This document shows positions 8,485-16,406 of a DNA stretch of 48,162 nucleotides, piece after piece; the first letter of the stretch is position 1; every line of letters begins with the position of its first letter. The stretch spans positions 1 to 48,162 of the forward strand of contig VXPE01000021.1 of assembly GCA_009839745.1 (NCBI GenBank). The letters are read 5' to 3'. The position numbers and the translations under genes are program-made. The stretch is from Candidatus Poribacteria bacterium (lineage in GTDB: Bacteria; Poribacteria; WGA-4E; WGA-3G). The notes beneath the pieces were generated by a model. The model saw nothing but the letters and a program-made list of their open reading frames with translations, was not told where the DNA came from and did no database searches.

Positions 8485-9258
8485 CTATGCTTGTATCATC
8501 GCTCGGAACTTTTGGGTGAACTCGCAGCTGCGCGCGATACTCGCGACATCTTCCATCTTGTACTGGACAACGAGCGGCCCTGAAAAACCGATCTCTTTTA
8601 AGCCTTGCGCAAACGTTTCAAAATCGAAAACGCCACCCCCCGGTTCGCCGCGATTACTCCCTGATAGATGCACATCACCGAGGCATGCCTTCATCGCGTG
8701 CGCTGCTGTGTGCGGTTCCGCACCATCGTTAAAAAGATGATACGTATCACACGTCAGATAGACCTGCAGACCGGTATCCTCAACAAATTCCACGCCTTCG
8801 CGATAGTTATCAAGCGGACACCCCTTTTCAAACTCAAGCGCTATCTTCATTCCATTTTCATTGCAAACGGGTATCATCTGAGACAGACTGTCAGCAAGTG
8901 CGTCCAGAGATTCCTGTCGCGATACCCCCTCGGAGGGGTTCACCCACACCCCGATAACTTCAGCGTCAAATCGGCGAGCGACTTCGAGGACAATCTCAAA
9001 GTGCTGCAGTGCCTCTTCTTTTCGGGCGGGCGTTGTCAGGATGTGATTGCCGAATCCGATCGTCGGGGCAACGAGATTGTGTTGCTCAGCAAGACTCACA
9101 GCGTCATCTATCTCCGCAGTCGAGAGTTCACCGAGAAAGCCGGAATTCACAGGGATGTTGATACCTTCGTAGCCTGCATCAGCAACGAGGTCAAAAATCT
9201 CGGCACGTGTGAATCTGCCTAATGTGCCAGAATACGGGTCGTAACAGATAGTTAACAT
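8485..9258 (-). CDS. Sugar-phosphate isomerase/epimerase-like TIM barrel
   Basis: A 257-residue member of the xylose isomerase-like (AP endonuclease 2) TIM-barrel superfamily. Likely metal ligands are in ALEFE (E142), TCDTYH (D171, H174) and DVHLSG (D195, H197). It is a cytoplasmic enzyme that would isomerise or epimerise a keto-sugar or inositol-type substrate; specificity cannot be read. The ATG has GAGGA four bases upstream. It is the first gene of a pair with the secreted propeller protein. Confidence 0.85.
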   Translation of the reverse strand: MLTICYDPYSGTLGRFTRAEIFDLVADAGYEGINIPVNSGFLGELSTAEIDDAVSLAEQHNLVAPTIGFGNHILTTPARKEEALQHFEIVLEVARRFDAEVIGVWVNPSEGVSRQESLDALADSLSQMIPVCNENGMKIALEFEKGCPLDNYREGVEFVEDTGLQVYLTCDTYHLFNDGAEPHTAAHAMKACLGDVHLSGSNRGEPGGGVFDFETFAQGLKEIGFSGPLVVQYKMEDVASIARSCEFTQKFRAMIQA

Positions 9259-9398
9259 TTTTCCTCGCTTGAATCGGTTTCTTTCGATAAGGGATACGGG
9301 TCTTCTTTCGTCAGTTCACCGTATTGTCCTTACCAATGGCGACTTCCTGAAAGTGTTCCGCAGAGTTGTAAAACAGATGCCACCGATCCACCAGATCA
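9252..9398 (-). pseudogene. Possible remnant of a small gene
   Basis: Between the radical SAM stop and the TIM-barrel start, the minus strand carries two coding-like pieces in different frames: VDRWHLFYNSAEHFQEVAIG and, one base out of phase, YGELTKEDPYPLSKETDSSE. They would join with a single-base shift near 9315. No start or ribosome site is clear. It may be the tail of a decayed gene, or chance. Confidence 0.25.
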
Positions 9399-10685
9399 CT
9401 TTTTGTTTAGACAGCACTGCTTATATTTCCGTCCACTACCACATGGACACGGCGAGTTTCGTCCGATTTTCCGTGAGATTGTTGTGGCGCTGACGCGTGT
9501 TTTCTCCTGTTGACGTTGACGGAGGAGTGGCATAATACTATTTGCAGGGCGTCCGGCTTGTAGTGCGGAAGCCATCATCTTCATCGGTTCGTCAATGTGA
9601 TTGAAAAACCGTTTATAGCCAGCACAGAGGTAGTTCAAGCCATCTTCACCTGTAGGCGTTTTGATGAATCGGTTCTTTGGGCAGCCCCCATTGCAGACGA
9701 ACTTCACTTCGCAATTCCGGCAGTATTCAGGCAATGTATCCCGTTTATCGGTCCCGAATTTGCGTTGGAATGTTGAATCCACCATCTCGGCAATCGTATT
9801 TTCGGCAATGTTTCCGACGTGATAGTCGGGTGTGACATAATGATCACAGGAGTAGAGGTCGCCGTTATGCTCAATGGCAAGCGCATCCCCGCAGGTTTCA
9901 TTGAATATACAGAGGCTCGGATTATAACCCAGCCATCCCTCTAATGCGACATCAAAAATTTGGACGAAGATCCTTCCGATGTCGTTGACGACCCATTCAT
10001 CGAAAATAGTGCAAAGGAATTTGCCATATTGACGCGCCGTGACGGAACGCGGGGATACATTCTTGCCCCCGAAATGCTCAACCGCTGGGATAAACTGCAT
10101 GAATTCTGCGCCGAGCTCTTTGAAATAGTTGTAGACCTCCAGCGGATATTCAGCGTTATGTTTATTGACGACGCACAGTATATTGTAATCGACCCGATGC
10201 TGCTGCAAGACACGCAACCCGCGAATTACCTGATCAGAGGATGGCCTGCCGCGTTTGTCATAGCGGTATTTATCGTGAATTTCTGGGGGACCGTCGATGC
10301 TGACCCCGATTAAAAATCTGTTCCGCTTGAACAGTTCCGCCCATTCATCATTGAGGAGGGTGGCGTTCGTCTGAAACGTATTTTGGATCTGCATACCGGG
10401 ACGTCTGTACTTCTGCTGGTATCTGACTGCCTGTCGGAAGAAGTCTACCCCCATCAACGTGGGTTCTCCGCCTTGCCATGCGAACGTGACTTCGTTGGTC
10501 TCCTGTGCATCAATGTATTGCTTGATGTAGTTCTCCAAAATTTCGTCAGTCATGCGGAAGGAGCGCGTTTCGGGATAGAGTTTCTCTTTATCCAGATAGA
10601 AGCAGTACTCACAGTCTAAGTTACATATCGGCCCGATCGGTTTCGTCATTACGTGAAATACGCGCGGTGTGTTCTGTTGAACCAT
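9396..10685 (-). CDS. Radical SAM/SPASM anaerobic sulfatase-maturase-like enzyme with SEC-C tail
   Basis: A 429-residue radical SAM protein. The 4Fe-4S cysteines are C21, C25 and C28 (CNLDCEYC), followed by WQGGEPTL and a SPASM region with several Cys (CDHYV, YCRNCEVKFVCNGGCP). The overall order matches anaerobic sulfatase-maturating enzymes, which convert a Cys or Ser of sulfatases to formylglycine. The last 22 residues (408-429, GRNSPCPCGSGRKYKQCC) form a SEC-C zinc motif. No sulfatase lies nearby, so it would act in trans. The ATG follows GAGGA at 7-8 bases. Confidence 0.85.
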   Translation of the reverse strand: MVQQNTPRVFHVMTKPIGPICNLDCEYCFYLDKEKLYPETRSFRMTDEILENYIKQYIDAQETNEVTFAWQGGEPTLMGVDFFRQAVRYQQKYRRPGMQIQNTFQTNATLLNDEWAELFKRNRFLIGVSIDGPPEIHDKYRYDKRGRPSSDQVIRGLRVLQQHRVDYNILCVVNKHNAEYPLEVYNYFKELGAEFMQFIPAVEHFGGKNVSPRSVTARQYGKFLCTIFDEWVVNDIGRIFVQIFDVALEGWLGYNPSLCIFNETCGDALAIEHNGDLYSCDHYVTPDYHVGNIAENTIAEMVDSTFQRKFGTDKRDTLPEYCRNCEVKFVCNGGCPKNRFIKTPTGEDGLNYLCAGYKRFFNHIDEPMKMMASALQAGRPANSIMPLLRQRQQEKTRVSATTISRKIGRNSPCPCGSGRKYKQCCLNKK

Positions 10686-10772
10686 CTGATTGTCCTCTTT
10701 TCACCTTAACCGTGTAACATAAAGTTTCCAAAGATGTCTTAAAGTTTAGCATATTCCACATGAATCTACAAG

Positions 10773-10860
10773 TTTTAATTTTTCCTTGCGGTTCGGTCAG
10801 GTGCATTTGAACTTTAATGTGCCTTTACGTAGAACCGCTTGCGCCGTTGTTGCAAGCTAC
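10773..10860 (-). repeat. Leader repeat, copy A (minus strand)
   Basis: Read on the minus strand it begins GTAGCTTGCAACAACGGCGC and ends ACCGAACCGCAAGGAAAAAT plus TAAAA. It matches the repeat at 44955-45043. In the first stem CTTGC/GCAAG replaces CCTGC/GCAGG, a compensated change. It lies 87 bases before the radical SAM start, not directly at the ATG as the plus-strand copies do. Confidence 0.75.
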
Positions 10861-10884
10861 GGGTTTGGTGAAAAAGAACATCTC

Positions 10885-10912
10885 TTAACTGATAACTGAG
10901 AACCGACTGCCA
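10885..10912. repeat. CTGATAAC-type short repeat tract
   Basis: Degenerate units of about 7-8 bases (CTGATAA, CTGAGAAC, CGACTGCC) in a row. Related tracts lie at 16371-16400, 24071-24090, 26960-26988 and 44911-44927, all between genes. Confidence 0.5.
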
Positions 10913-10933
10913 ATTTTTCCTTGCGGTTCGGTC
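10912..10933 (-). repeat. Leader repeat, partial copy (3' end only)
   Basis: The minus strand carries TGACCGAACCGCAAGGAAAA plus TT, identical to the 3' end of the leader repeat, without the upstream stems. It lies about 50 bases from the full copy at 10773-10860. Confidence 0.6.
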
Positions 10934-10967
10934 ATGCACAAATCCTGGTTTAGAAAAAAGAGAGATG

Positions 10968-10976
10968 TGATATAAT
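10968..10976 (+). promoter_or_regulatory. Extended -10 promoter for the LamG gene
   Basis: TGA-TATAAT, an extended -10 box; no good -35 is visible. Transcription would start near 10983 and the leader then forms a hairpin GTTGG-CTCAGT/ACTGAG-CCAAC (11005-11037) before the GGAG site at 11064. Confidence 0.5.
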
Positions 10977-11075
10977 ATCTTATGTAAAAAATAGAGGATA
11001 ACCCGTTGGCTCAGTATTTTAAAACTGAGTGTCCAACAAGATTTTAGACGTTTCGCATTTCATGGAGAATTTCAA

Positions 11076-11846
11076 ATGAAACTATTATATATAGGTACTG
11101 CTTTGCTTTTATGCTTTGGTGTCACCTCGTGGGCATTAGAAGAAGACGATCCGGCGATTGTTGGCGTCTGGCTCTTTGAAGGCGATGTTAAAGATGCAAC
11201 AGCTAACGGCAATGATGGAAAGCTTGTCGGTAATTTTAAGTTTGAAGACGGTAAATTTGGTAAAGCCGTCGTTGCGGGTGGTGGGGGTAGCATTGATGTG
11301 TCAGATTCAAAAAGCCTCCAAAGTATATCAGACGAATTGACCGTGGCTGCCTGGTTTCGCGTAGATGCCGACTCAGATACCGGTGTCAGAAAAAACGGTG
11401 CCTACCTGTTAGAAGACCAGTCCGGTGGTGAACCGATACCCGACGGTTTCTCATTCAGAGTCTGGACAGGTGCCGGTATTACACCCGGATTCTACGGTAA
11501 AACAGAATTGGAACAAGGGAAGTGGTACCATGTCGCCGGGACATACGACGGAAAAAATGTTGAGATGTACGTTGACGGCGAACCTGAGAGCAAAAAAGGA
11601 GCGTTGTCATCCAATAAAGCAGATTGGAAACCGGAGTGGAACGGTAAGGTTAATCCTGGAGAAACGCTACAACTTAAATTCGGTCCAGAACAGTTTACAG
11701 GGGGTATCGACGAGATTGTCCTTCTCAGTCGTGCCCTTGAGGCGGATGAGATTCAGCAGCTACTCAATGGGTGGGACGAGGCTTTCGCCGTTGAACCGGA
11801 AGGAAAACTGGCGACGACATGGGCAAGAGTGAAGACAGCCCGATAA
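11076..11846 (+). CDS. Secreted LamG/concanavalin-like domain protein
   Basis: A 256-residue protein with a signal peptide (about 1-20, SWA-LEE) and one LamG jelly-roll domain. Recognisable features are GVWLFEGDVKDATANGNDG, FRVDADSD, W-Y-H-V-A-G-T-Y-D-G with MYVDGE, and GGIDEIVLLSRAL near the end. It probably binds carbohydrate or another surface ligand outside the cytoplasm. The C-terminus VEPEGKLATTWARVKTAR matches the ends of the proteins at 18806-19609 and 19687-20463, so it may be a common tail signal. The start has GGAG about 8 bases upstream. Confidence 0.8.
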   Translation: MKLLYIGTALLLCFGVTSWALEEDDPAIVGVWLFEGDVKDATANGNDGKLVGNFKFEDGKFGKAVVAGGGGSIDVSDSKSLQSISDELTVAAWFRVDADSDTGVRKNGAYLLEDQSGGEPIPDGFSFRVWTGAGITPGFYGKTELEQGKWYHVAGTYDGKNVEMYVDGEPESKKGALSSNKADWKPEWNGKVNPGETLQLKFGPEQFTGGIDEIVLLSRALEADEIQQLLNGWDEAFAVEPEGKLATTWARVKTAR

Positions 11847-11861
11847 GTTGATGATGAAACA

Positions 11862-13421
11862 GTGAATCAAGCAGAAGGTCGCGGTTCAGAGATTGACCCT
11901 GCGATGAAGAATCGCGACCAAAATACCGCTCTTACGATACCGAATTGGCAGACTATGTTGGATAAATCAACTACAATTGGAGAGGTATTTACCCCACTGG
12001 AATGGGCAAAGTGGCTCATCAATAAATGGGATATTTTCGATGCATGGATTGAGGGTGCACACATCTGCGACCCCGCAGCTGGGAAAGGCGCATTCGTCCT
12101 CGCATTTCTGGACATCGCGCGTCGTAGAGGTGTTCCAATTACCGCAGAGCGCTTATCCCGACTCACGCTCATCGAGATGAAGACTTCACATCTAACGTGT
12201 TTTAGAAAAAACGTCGCACAAGAATTCGGTTTTGATTTCCCAGCATCCCAACTCTTCTGCCAAGATGTGATTATAGAGTCGCACGCCGGAAAGTATGACA
12301 TTCTTGTTGGCAACCCACCGTGGGTGAATTTCGCAAATCTGCCATCGGATTACAAAACGCGTATAAAGCCTTTTTTTCTCTCAGAAGGGTTGGTTCCAGA
12401 CAAACAACGATTGCTCTTAGGTGCCTCTCGTATCGACATCGCGGCACTTGTTTTGAAGATCGGCCTCGGTCAATTGCTAAAAAAGAACGGAGTTGGGTAT
12501 TTCTATCTCCCGCTTTCCCTCTTTTTCGGTGACGGCGCGCATAGTGGTTTTAGAGAGTATCGCGCAAACCGGCGCGATTTCGCCGTAGATACGGTTTATG
12601 AATTCACGTCGACACGGGTATTTGAAGGGGTCGGCACGTCATACGGTTGTGCTAAATTTCGGTGCGATACGCCTCAGAAGTTTCCAGTTAGGTATTTCAG
12701 GGAACTGAACGGAAACTGGACCGAGCATCAGGCTGTTCCACTTAAAAAGTCTACAGACCCATGGCGGGTCGTGCGGGACCTCAACGAACTAAACACAGAC
12801 ATAACTGTTGACCTTAATTTGCCGCCGACACAAACCCCACGACAGGGCGTGAATACATGTGGTGCCAACAGTGTTTTTATTTTTGAAGACAAGCCTTCAC
12901 ATCTTCCTGAAGCATTTTTGTATCCGCTTGCAACAAAGGAGATTTGGCGACAGGACGCGTCATCTCCTTATAAATGGATACTGCTACCGTATCATCGGGA
13001 AACAGGAAAACCGCTTACGCAGCATCAGATTGAACAGCATCGTCCGTTGAAAGAATACCTCCGCGATGCTGAACAAACACTGCGATTCCGGAAGGGAACG
13101 CTTCTCAGAAGGGCGATTGATAGGGGGTATTGGTGGGCACTGTTGGGTGTCGGTCCCTACTCGTTTGCGCCGTTCAAAGTGATGTGGGAAGCGTATGGGA
13201 AAAGCCAATTTAAGCCTGTTGTGCTGAGCTGCGTAGATGGACAGGCGTGGCAAGGCAACCAATCGATGCATGCGTTTATCCCGTGTTGGTCTGAAGATAC
13301 CGCACACGAGATTAAGCGTGTGCTTGAGAACCCCGAAATCCCGAAATTGTTGCGGCAGCTCAACGGTGCAGGCAAATGCAATTGGGCACAGCCGGGAAAA
13401 ATCAAAAAACTTCTAATGTAA
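11862..13421 (+). CDS. Orphan N6-adenine DNA methyltransferase (Eco57I/TaqI-like)
   Basis: A 519-residue gamma-type adenine methyltransferase. Motif I is DPAAGKGAF (70-78), the SAM-binding loop; motif IV is NPPW (151-154), the catalytic motif for N6-adenine. An upstream EVFTPLEWAKWL resembles the entry region of Eco57I-type enzymes. No endonuclease domain or partner gene is adjacent, so it may be solitary. It begins with GTG 11862, 15 bases after the LamG stop; ATG 11904 is an alternative. Neither has a clear ribosome site. Confidence 0.8.
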   Translation: MNQAEGRGSEIDPAMKNRDQNTALTIPNWQTMLDKSTTIGEVFTPLEWAKWLINKWDIFDAWIEGAHICDPAAGKGAFVLAFLDIARRRGVPITAERLSRLTLIEMKTSHLTCFRKNVAQEFGFDFPASQLFCQDVIIESHAGKYDILVGNPPWVNFANLPSDYKTRIKPFFLSEGLVPDKQRLLLGASRIDIAALVLKIGLGQLLKKNGVGYFYLPLSLFFGDGAHSGFREYRANRRDFAVDTVYEFTSTRVFEGVGTSYGCAKFRCDTPQKFPVRYFRELNGNWTEHQAVPLKKSTDPWRVVRDLNELNTDITVDLNLPPTQTPRQGVNTCGANSVFIFEDKPSHLPEAFLYPLATKEIWRQDASSPYKWILLPYHRETGKPLTQHQIEQHRPLKEYLRDAEQTLRFRKGTLLRRAIDRGYWWALLGVGPYSFAPFKVMWEAYGKSQFKPVVLSCVDGQAWQGNQSMHAFIPCWSEDTAHEIKRVLENPEIPKLLRQLNGAGKCNWAQPGKIKKLLM

Positions 13422-13442
13422 TTTCTCGAATTGAATTTTAAC

Positions 13443-13471
13443 TTGATAAGGGGCATATAACGGGTTATAAT
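13443..13471 (+). promoter_or_regulatory. Promoter of the hicAB pair
   Basis: TTGATA (13443-13448), 17 bases, TATAAT (13466-13471). Transcription would start near 13478, about 45 bases before hicA. Confidence 0.65.
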
Positions 13472-13523
13472 TTTAAAGTGCTATCCTACCGATGGCAAAT
13501 GCCCTGTATGGAGTGCTATTTCC

Positions 13524-13763
13524 ATGCGTCGAGATAAATTGCTGGAAAAAATGAGGAATAATCCGCGCGATAACTGGCGGATTACCCATGTTGAGACCTT
13601 AGCAAGACGATATGGATTTTCAATCAACCGACCGAAACGCGGAGGCAGCCATGTTACACTACGTCACGATTCAGGTGTTCGGTTGACCATTCCTGACCAC
13701 CGCCCAATAAGACCTATGTATATTCGACGACTTGTGAAAATGATAGATCAATTGGAGGTATGA
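13524..13763 (+). CDS. hicA: HicA-type mRNA interferase toxin
   Basis: A 79-residue HicA (YcfA-like) protein with a small double-stranded-RNA-binding-like fold. The signature is RGGSHVTLRH (catalytic His43) followed by TIPDH and the C-terminal helix RLVKMIDQL. It would cleave mRNA unless bound by HicB, encoded 3 bases downstream. Slightly longer than usual because of an N-terminal extension. GGAG lies 8 bases before the ATG. Confidence 0.85.
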   Translation: MRRDKLLEKMRNNPRDNWRITHVETLARRYGFSINRPKRGGSHVTLRHDSGVRLTIPDHRPIRPMYIRRLVKMIDQLEV

Positions 13764-13766
13764 ATT

Positions 13767-14123
13767 ATGAATAAGCTCGGGTATCCATTTTATATAAGTA
13801 TACTGCCTGATGAAGAAGGTGGAGGGTATTTAATTGAATTTCCTGACTTGGAGGGGTGTATCTCCGATGGAGACACCATTGGGGAAGCAATAGCAAATGG
13901 TGCAGACGCGATATCCTGTTGGATAGAAACATCAAAACAGTATGGCGATGAAATCCCTCAGCCTCGCTCATCTGTGGACTCCCCCGAACTTTTTGAAACG
14001 GAAGTTGAGCAGGATGAAAATCCGTCAGGTGTTGACCTTGGTAACGTAATTCGCGAGTACGAACCTTTCCCTGAAATTTCGTCTTCAACTTGGCGGTTCA
14101 CTTGGGCTGTAACTTATCCTTAA
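13767..14123 (+). CDS. hicB: HicB-type antitoxin with atypical C-terminus
   Basis: A 118-residue protein. Residues 1-65 are a typical HicB partial RNase H fold (YPFYISILPDEEGGGYLIEF, PDLEGCISDGDTIGEAIANG) that masks HicA. The C-terminal half (acidic, ending SSSTWRFTWAVTYP) has no visible ribbon-helix-helix or HTH DNA-binding domain, so autoregulation may be lost or differ. GGAGG lies about 8 bases upstream, overlapping the hicA stop. Confidence 0.8.
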   Translation: MNKLGYPFYISILPDEEGGGYLIEFPDLEGCISDGDTIGEAIANGADAISCWIETSKQYGDEIPQPRSSVDSPELFETEVEQDENPSGVDLGNVIREYEPFPEISSSTWRFTWAVTYP

Positions 14124-14201
14124 ACTTCTTTGGCAATGAGGGCAGAATCGTTACTTGATACTGTGCTTTGGATATAACAAATGGGCATAGAGGAGAACAG
14201 C

Positions 14202-14534
14202 ATGGGAAAAATAGCCGATGCAACTTTTAAAGGCAAATTCAGCACCTATGCCTTTGAGGTTTATACTACAGACACAGTTTTCAATTCTGTTGGGGCAGTT
14301 TACATACTCTCAAGACGTACCGTTGGTTCAGACGGAATAGGTAAACACGCGTTTTTATACATTGGTCAAACCCACTCACTGAAGGATCGAATTCCAAGTC
14401 ACGAAAAGTGGCATTGTGCGAGAAATTACGGTGTTAATTGTATTTGTGTCCATCGGGACAATAATGCGAATTCCCGCCTGCACAAAGAACTCGACCTTCT
14501 CTCCGTAAACAAGACTCCGTGTAATACCCAATAG
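14202..14534 (+). CDS. Small GIY-YIG-like protein
   Basis: 110 residues counted from ATG 14202, chosen because GAGGAG lies 5 bases before it. An in-frame ATG at 14181 has no ribosome site. The pattern VYIL (33-36), YIGQT (53-57), R63, E96 and N108 fits the order of catalytic residues in GIY-YIG nuclease domains, although spacing and the first half (GKFSTYAFEVYTTDTVF) are unusual. Possibly a stand-alone nuclease linked to the hicAB and methyltransferase cluster. The function is inferred. Confidence 0.55.
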   Translation: MGKIADATFKGKFSTYAFEVYTTDTVFNSVGAVYILSRRTVGSDGIGKHAFLYIGQTHSLKDRIPSHEKWHCARNYGVNCICVHRDNNANSRLHKELDLLSVNKTPCNTQ

Positions 14535-14569
14535 TCACTCTAACAATCCAAGGTCCAAGGACTGCCAAT

Positions 14570-15523
14570 ATGACACAAAAAACAGGGTTCGCCTATCATC
14601 CAGATTACCTTAATCACGACACCGGTCCGAACCACCCAGAACGCCCCGATCGGCTGCGCGCGAGTTTAGCCGCACTTCAGGAAAGCGAGGTCTGGGAACA
14701 GTTACATCCCATAGAACCGGTACCCGCGAGTGTCGCACAACTCTGTTACGCACATAATCCTGCTTATCCGGAACATATCCGACGACACTGTGAACAGGAA
14801 ATTCCGCTCACTTATGATACCACCGTCGGGCATGAATCGTATGATATTGCTTTGCTTTCAACTGGGGGTGTGTTGCGTGTAGCGGAGGCGGTTGCAATAG
14901 GAACTGTGAAAAATGCTTTTGCGATGGTGCGTCCGCCCGGACACCACGCGACACAGGGACAGAGCATGGGGTTTTGCTTGTTCAACAACATTGCGATTGC
15001 TGCTCGTTATCTTCAACGGGAACAAGGGATTGGCAAGGTCGCGATTGTAGACTGGGATGTCCACCACGGAAACGGCACACAAGACATTTTTTATGAAGAT
15101 GAGACGGTCTTCTTTTTCTCGATTCACCAGTCGCCGCTCTACCCCGGCACAGGTTCCAGTTATGAACGTGGAAGTGGAAAAGCACGTGGCACAACGCTGA
15201 ACATGCCGATGCCTGAAGGGAGTGGTGATAATGAATACACTGCGGTCTTTACGGATGTTCTCATTCCTGCCTTAAGAGATTTCTCGCCGGAGGTCATCTT
15301 AATTTCAGCCGGTTTCGATGGGCACTACCTTGATCCGCTCTCAGGGACTGAACTCACGGCAGACGGATTTTCTACACTGACCGACCTAATCCTTGAACTT
15401 GCTCAGGAGACGGCATCAGGACGTGTTATCTCTGCGTTGGAAGGAGGTTACAGTTTAGAAGGGGTATCTGAATGCGTTGTGGGGCACGTTGAACGTTTAC
15501 TGAAGTTTGATGGCAGTGTTTAG
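14570..15523 (+). CDS. Histone deacetylase-family (AcuC/HDAC-like) amidohydrolase
   Basis: A 317-residue member of the arginase/deacetylase fold. RPPGHHA (catalytic H125, H126), DWDVHHGNGT (Zn ligands D163 and H165), SAGFDGH (Zn ligand D250) and EGGY (Y294) are all present, so it should be active. Bacterial members remove acetyl groups from polyamines, acetoin-pathway proteins or lysines; the substrate is not clear. Cytoplasmic. Related to class II-like bacterial deacetylases by length and motifs. Confidence 0.9.
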   Translation: MTQKTGFAYHPDYLNHDTGPNHPERPDRLRASLAALQESEVWEQLHPIEPVPASVAQLCYAHNPAYPEHIRRHCEQEIPLTYDTTVGHESYDIALLSTGGVLRVAEAVAIGTVKNAFAMVRPPGHHATQGQSMGFCLFNNIAIAARYLQREQGIGKVAIVDWDVHHGNGTQDIFYEDETVFFFSIHQSPLYPGTGSSYERGSGKARGTTLNMPMPEGSGDNEYTAVFTDVLIPALRDFSPEVILISAGFDGHYLDPLSGTELTADGFSTLTDLILELAQETASGRVISALEGGYSLEGVSECVVGHVERLLKFDGSV

Positions 15524-15566
15524 TGCCGATGCGTCTGATAGCATTAGGTATGAAGTGCCGATACAA

Positions 15567-16283
15567 TTAGGTCAGGCAGTTATCAGGTTTCTGACCAACA
15601 TGAATTGAAACGATACCGAACGTTTTTCGATAGAACCGGACATCTGTCAGTCCACACTGCTCCATAACGGCTTTCAACGCCTCACAATTCGGGAACTTCA
15701 TGACGGAACGGGGGAGATACCCGTAAGCGTCGTCCTGACTCCGAGAGATGAGGTTACCGACAAAGGGTAGGATCTTGGTGAAATAGAAATAGTAGAGGCT
15801 CCGGAATAGCGGATTCACGGGCTGCGTAAACTCCAAAATAACGACCCGACCTCCGGGGGCTGCGACGCGCGCCATCTCGCGTATCCCCATCTCCAGATCT
15901 GAGACATTTCGGATACCAAAACCGACAGAAACCACATCAAACGTATCGTCTAAAAAGGGAAGGATCAGGGTATCCGCTGCCAGAAAACTCGTGCCTGTTC
16001 CGCGTTCCTTCCGTTCCACCTTCTCATCGCCGATGACCAGCATCTCAAAGCAGAAGTCTGAAGCGATTACAAACCCTTCTGCTCCAATTTTATCGGCATA
16101 CGCAAGGGCGAGTTCACCCGTGCCTGTGCAGACATCCAGCACCTTACTCCGTAAGTCAACACCGCTTGCTTTGACCGTTTCGCGCCGCCAAGCCCTGTCG
16201 CGTCTGAGACTCAACAACGAGTTGAGAAAATCGTAGTGGTAGGCGACGGCTGCAAATAGATTTTGTATTCTTTTCTCGCTCAA
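15567..16283 (-). CDS. ubiE: UbiE/MenG quinone C-methyltransferase
   Basis: A 238-residue SAM-dependent methyltransferase for the last step of menaquinone (or ubiquinone) synthesis. It has the class I SAM loop LDVCTGTGELAL (49-60) and the family-specific VSVGFGIRNVSD and ILEFTQP. The N-terminal AVAYHYDFLNSLLSLRRDRAW is typical of UbiE. No other quinone genes are nearby. Confidence 0.9.
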   Translation of the reverse strand: MSEKRIQNLFAAVAYHYDFLNSLLSLRRDRAWRRETVKASGVDLRSKVLDVCTGTGELALAYADKIGAEGFVIASDFCFEMLVIGDEKVERKERGTGTSFLAADTLILPFLDDTFDVVSVGFGIRNVSDLEMGIREMARVAAPGGRVVILEFTQPVNPLFRSLYYFYFTKILPFVGNLISRSQDDAYGYLPRSVMKFPNCEALKAVMEQCGLTDVRFYRKTFGIVSIHVGQKPDNCLT

Positions 16284-16370
16284 ATTTGGTCGAAGCCTCA
16301 GATATATAGCAATCGGCTTTTAGTAGATCGTTGTGCGGTTACAAACGTTTTGTCCGGCACAAGCGGGCGA

Positions 16371-16400
16371 CTAACCACTGACCACTGACAACCGATAACC
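16371..16400. repeat. CTGATAAC-type short repeat tract
   Basis: CTAACCACTGACCACTGACA followed by ACCGATAACC: tandem degenerate 7-base units in the spacer between pheT and ubiE. Confidence 0.5.
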
Positions 16401-16406
16401 ATTAAA

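Noticed and set aside
10621-10806. 61-codon minus-strand frame over the radical SAM start
   Set aside because: It begins inside the leader repeat and overlaps the radical SAM gene out of frame; it looks like a by-product of the repeat.
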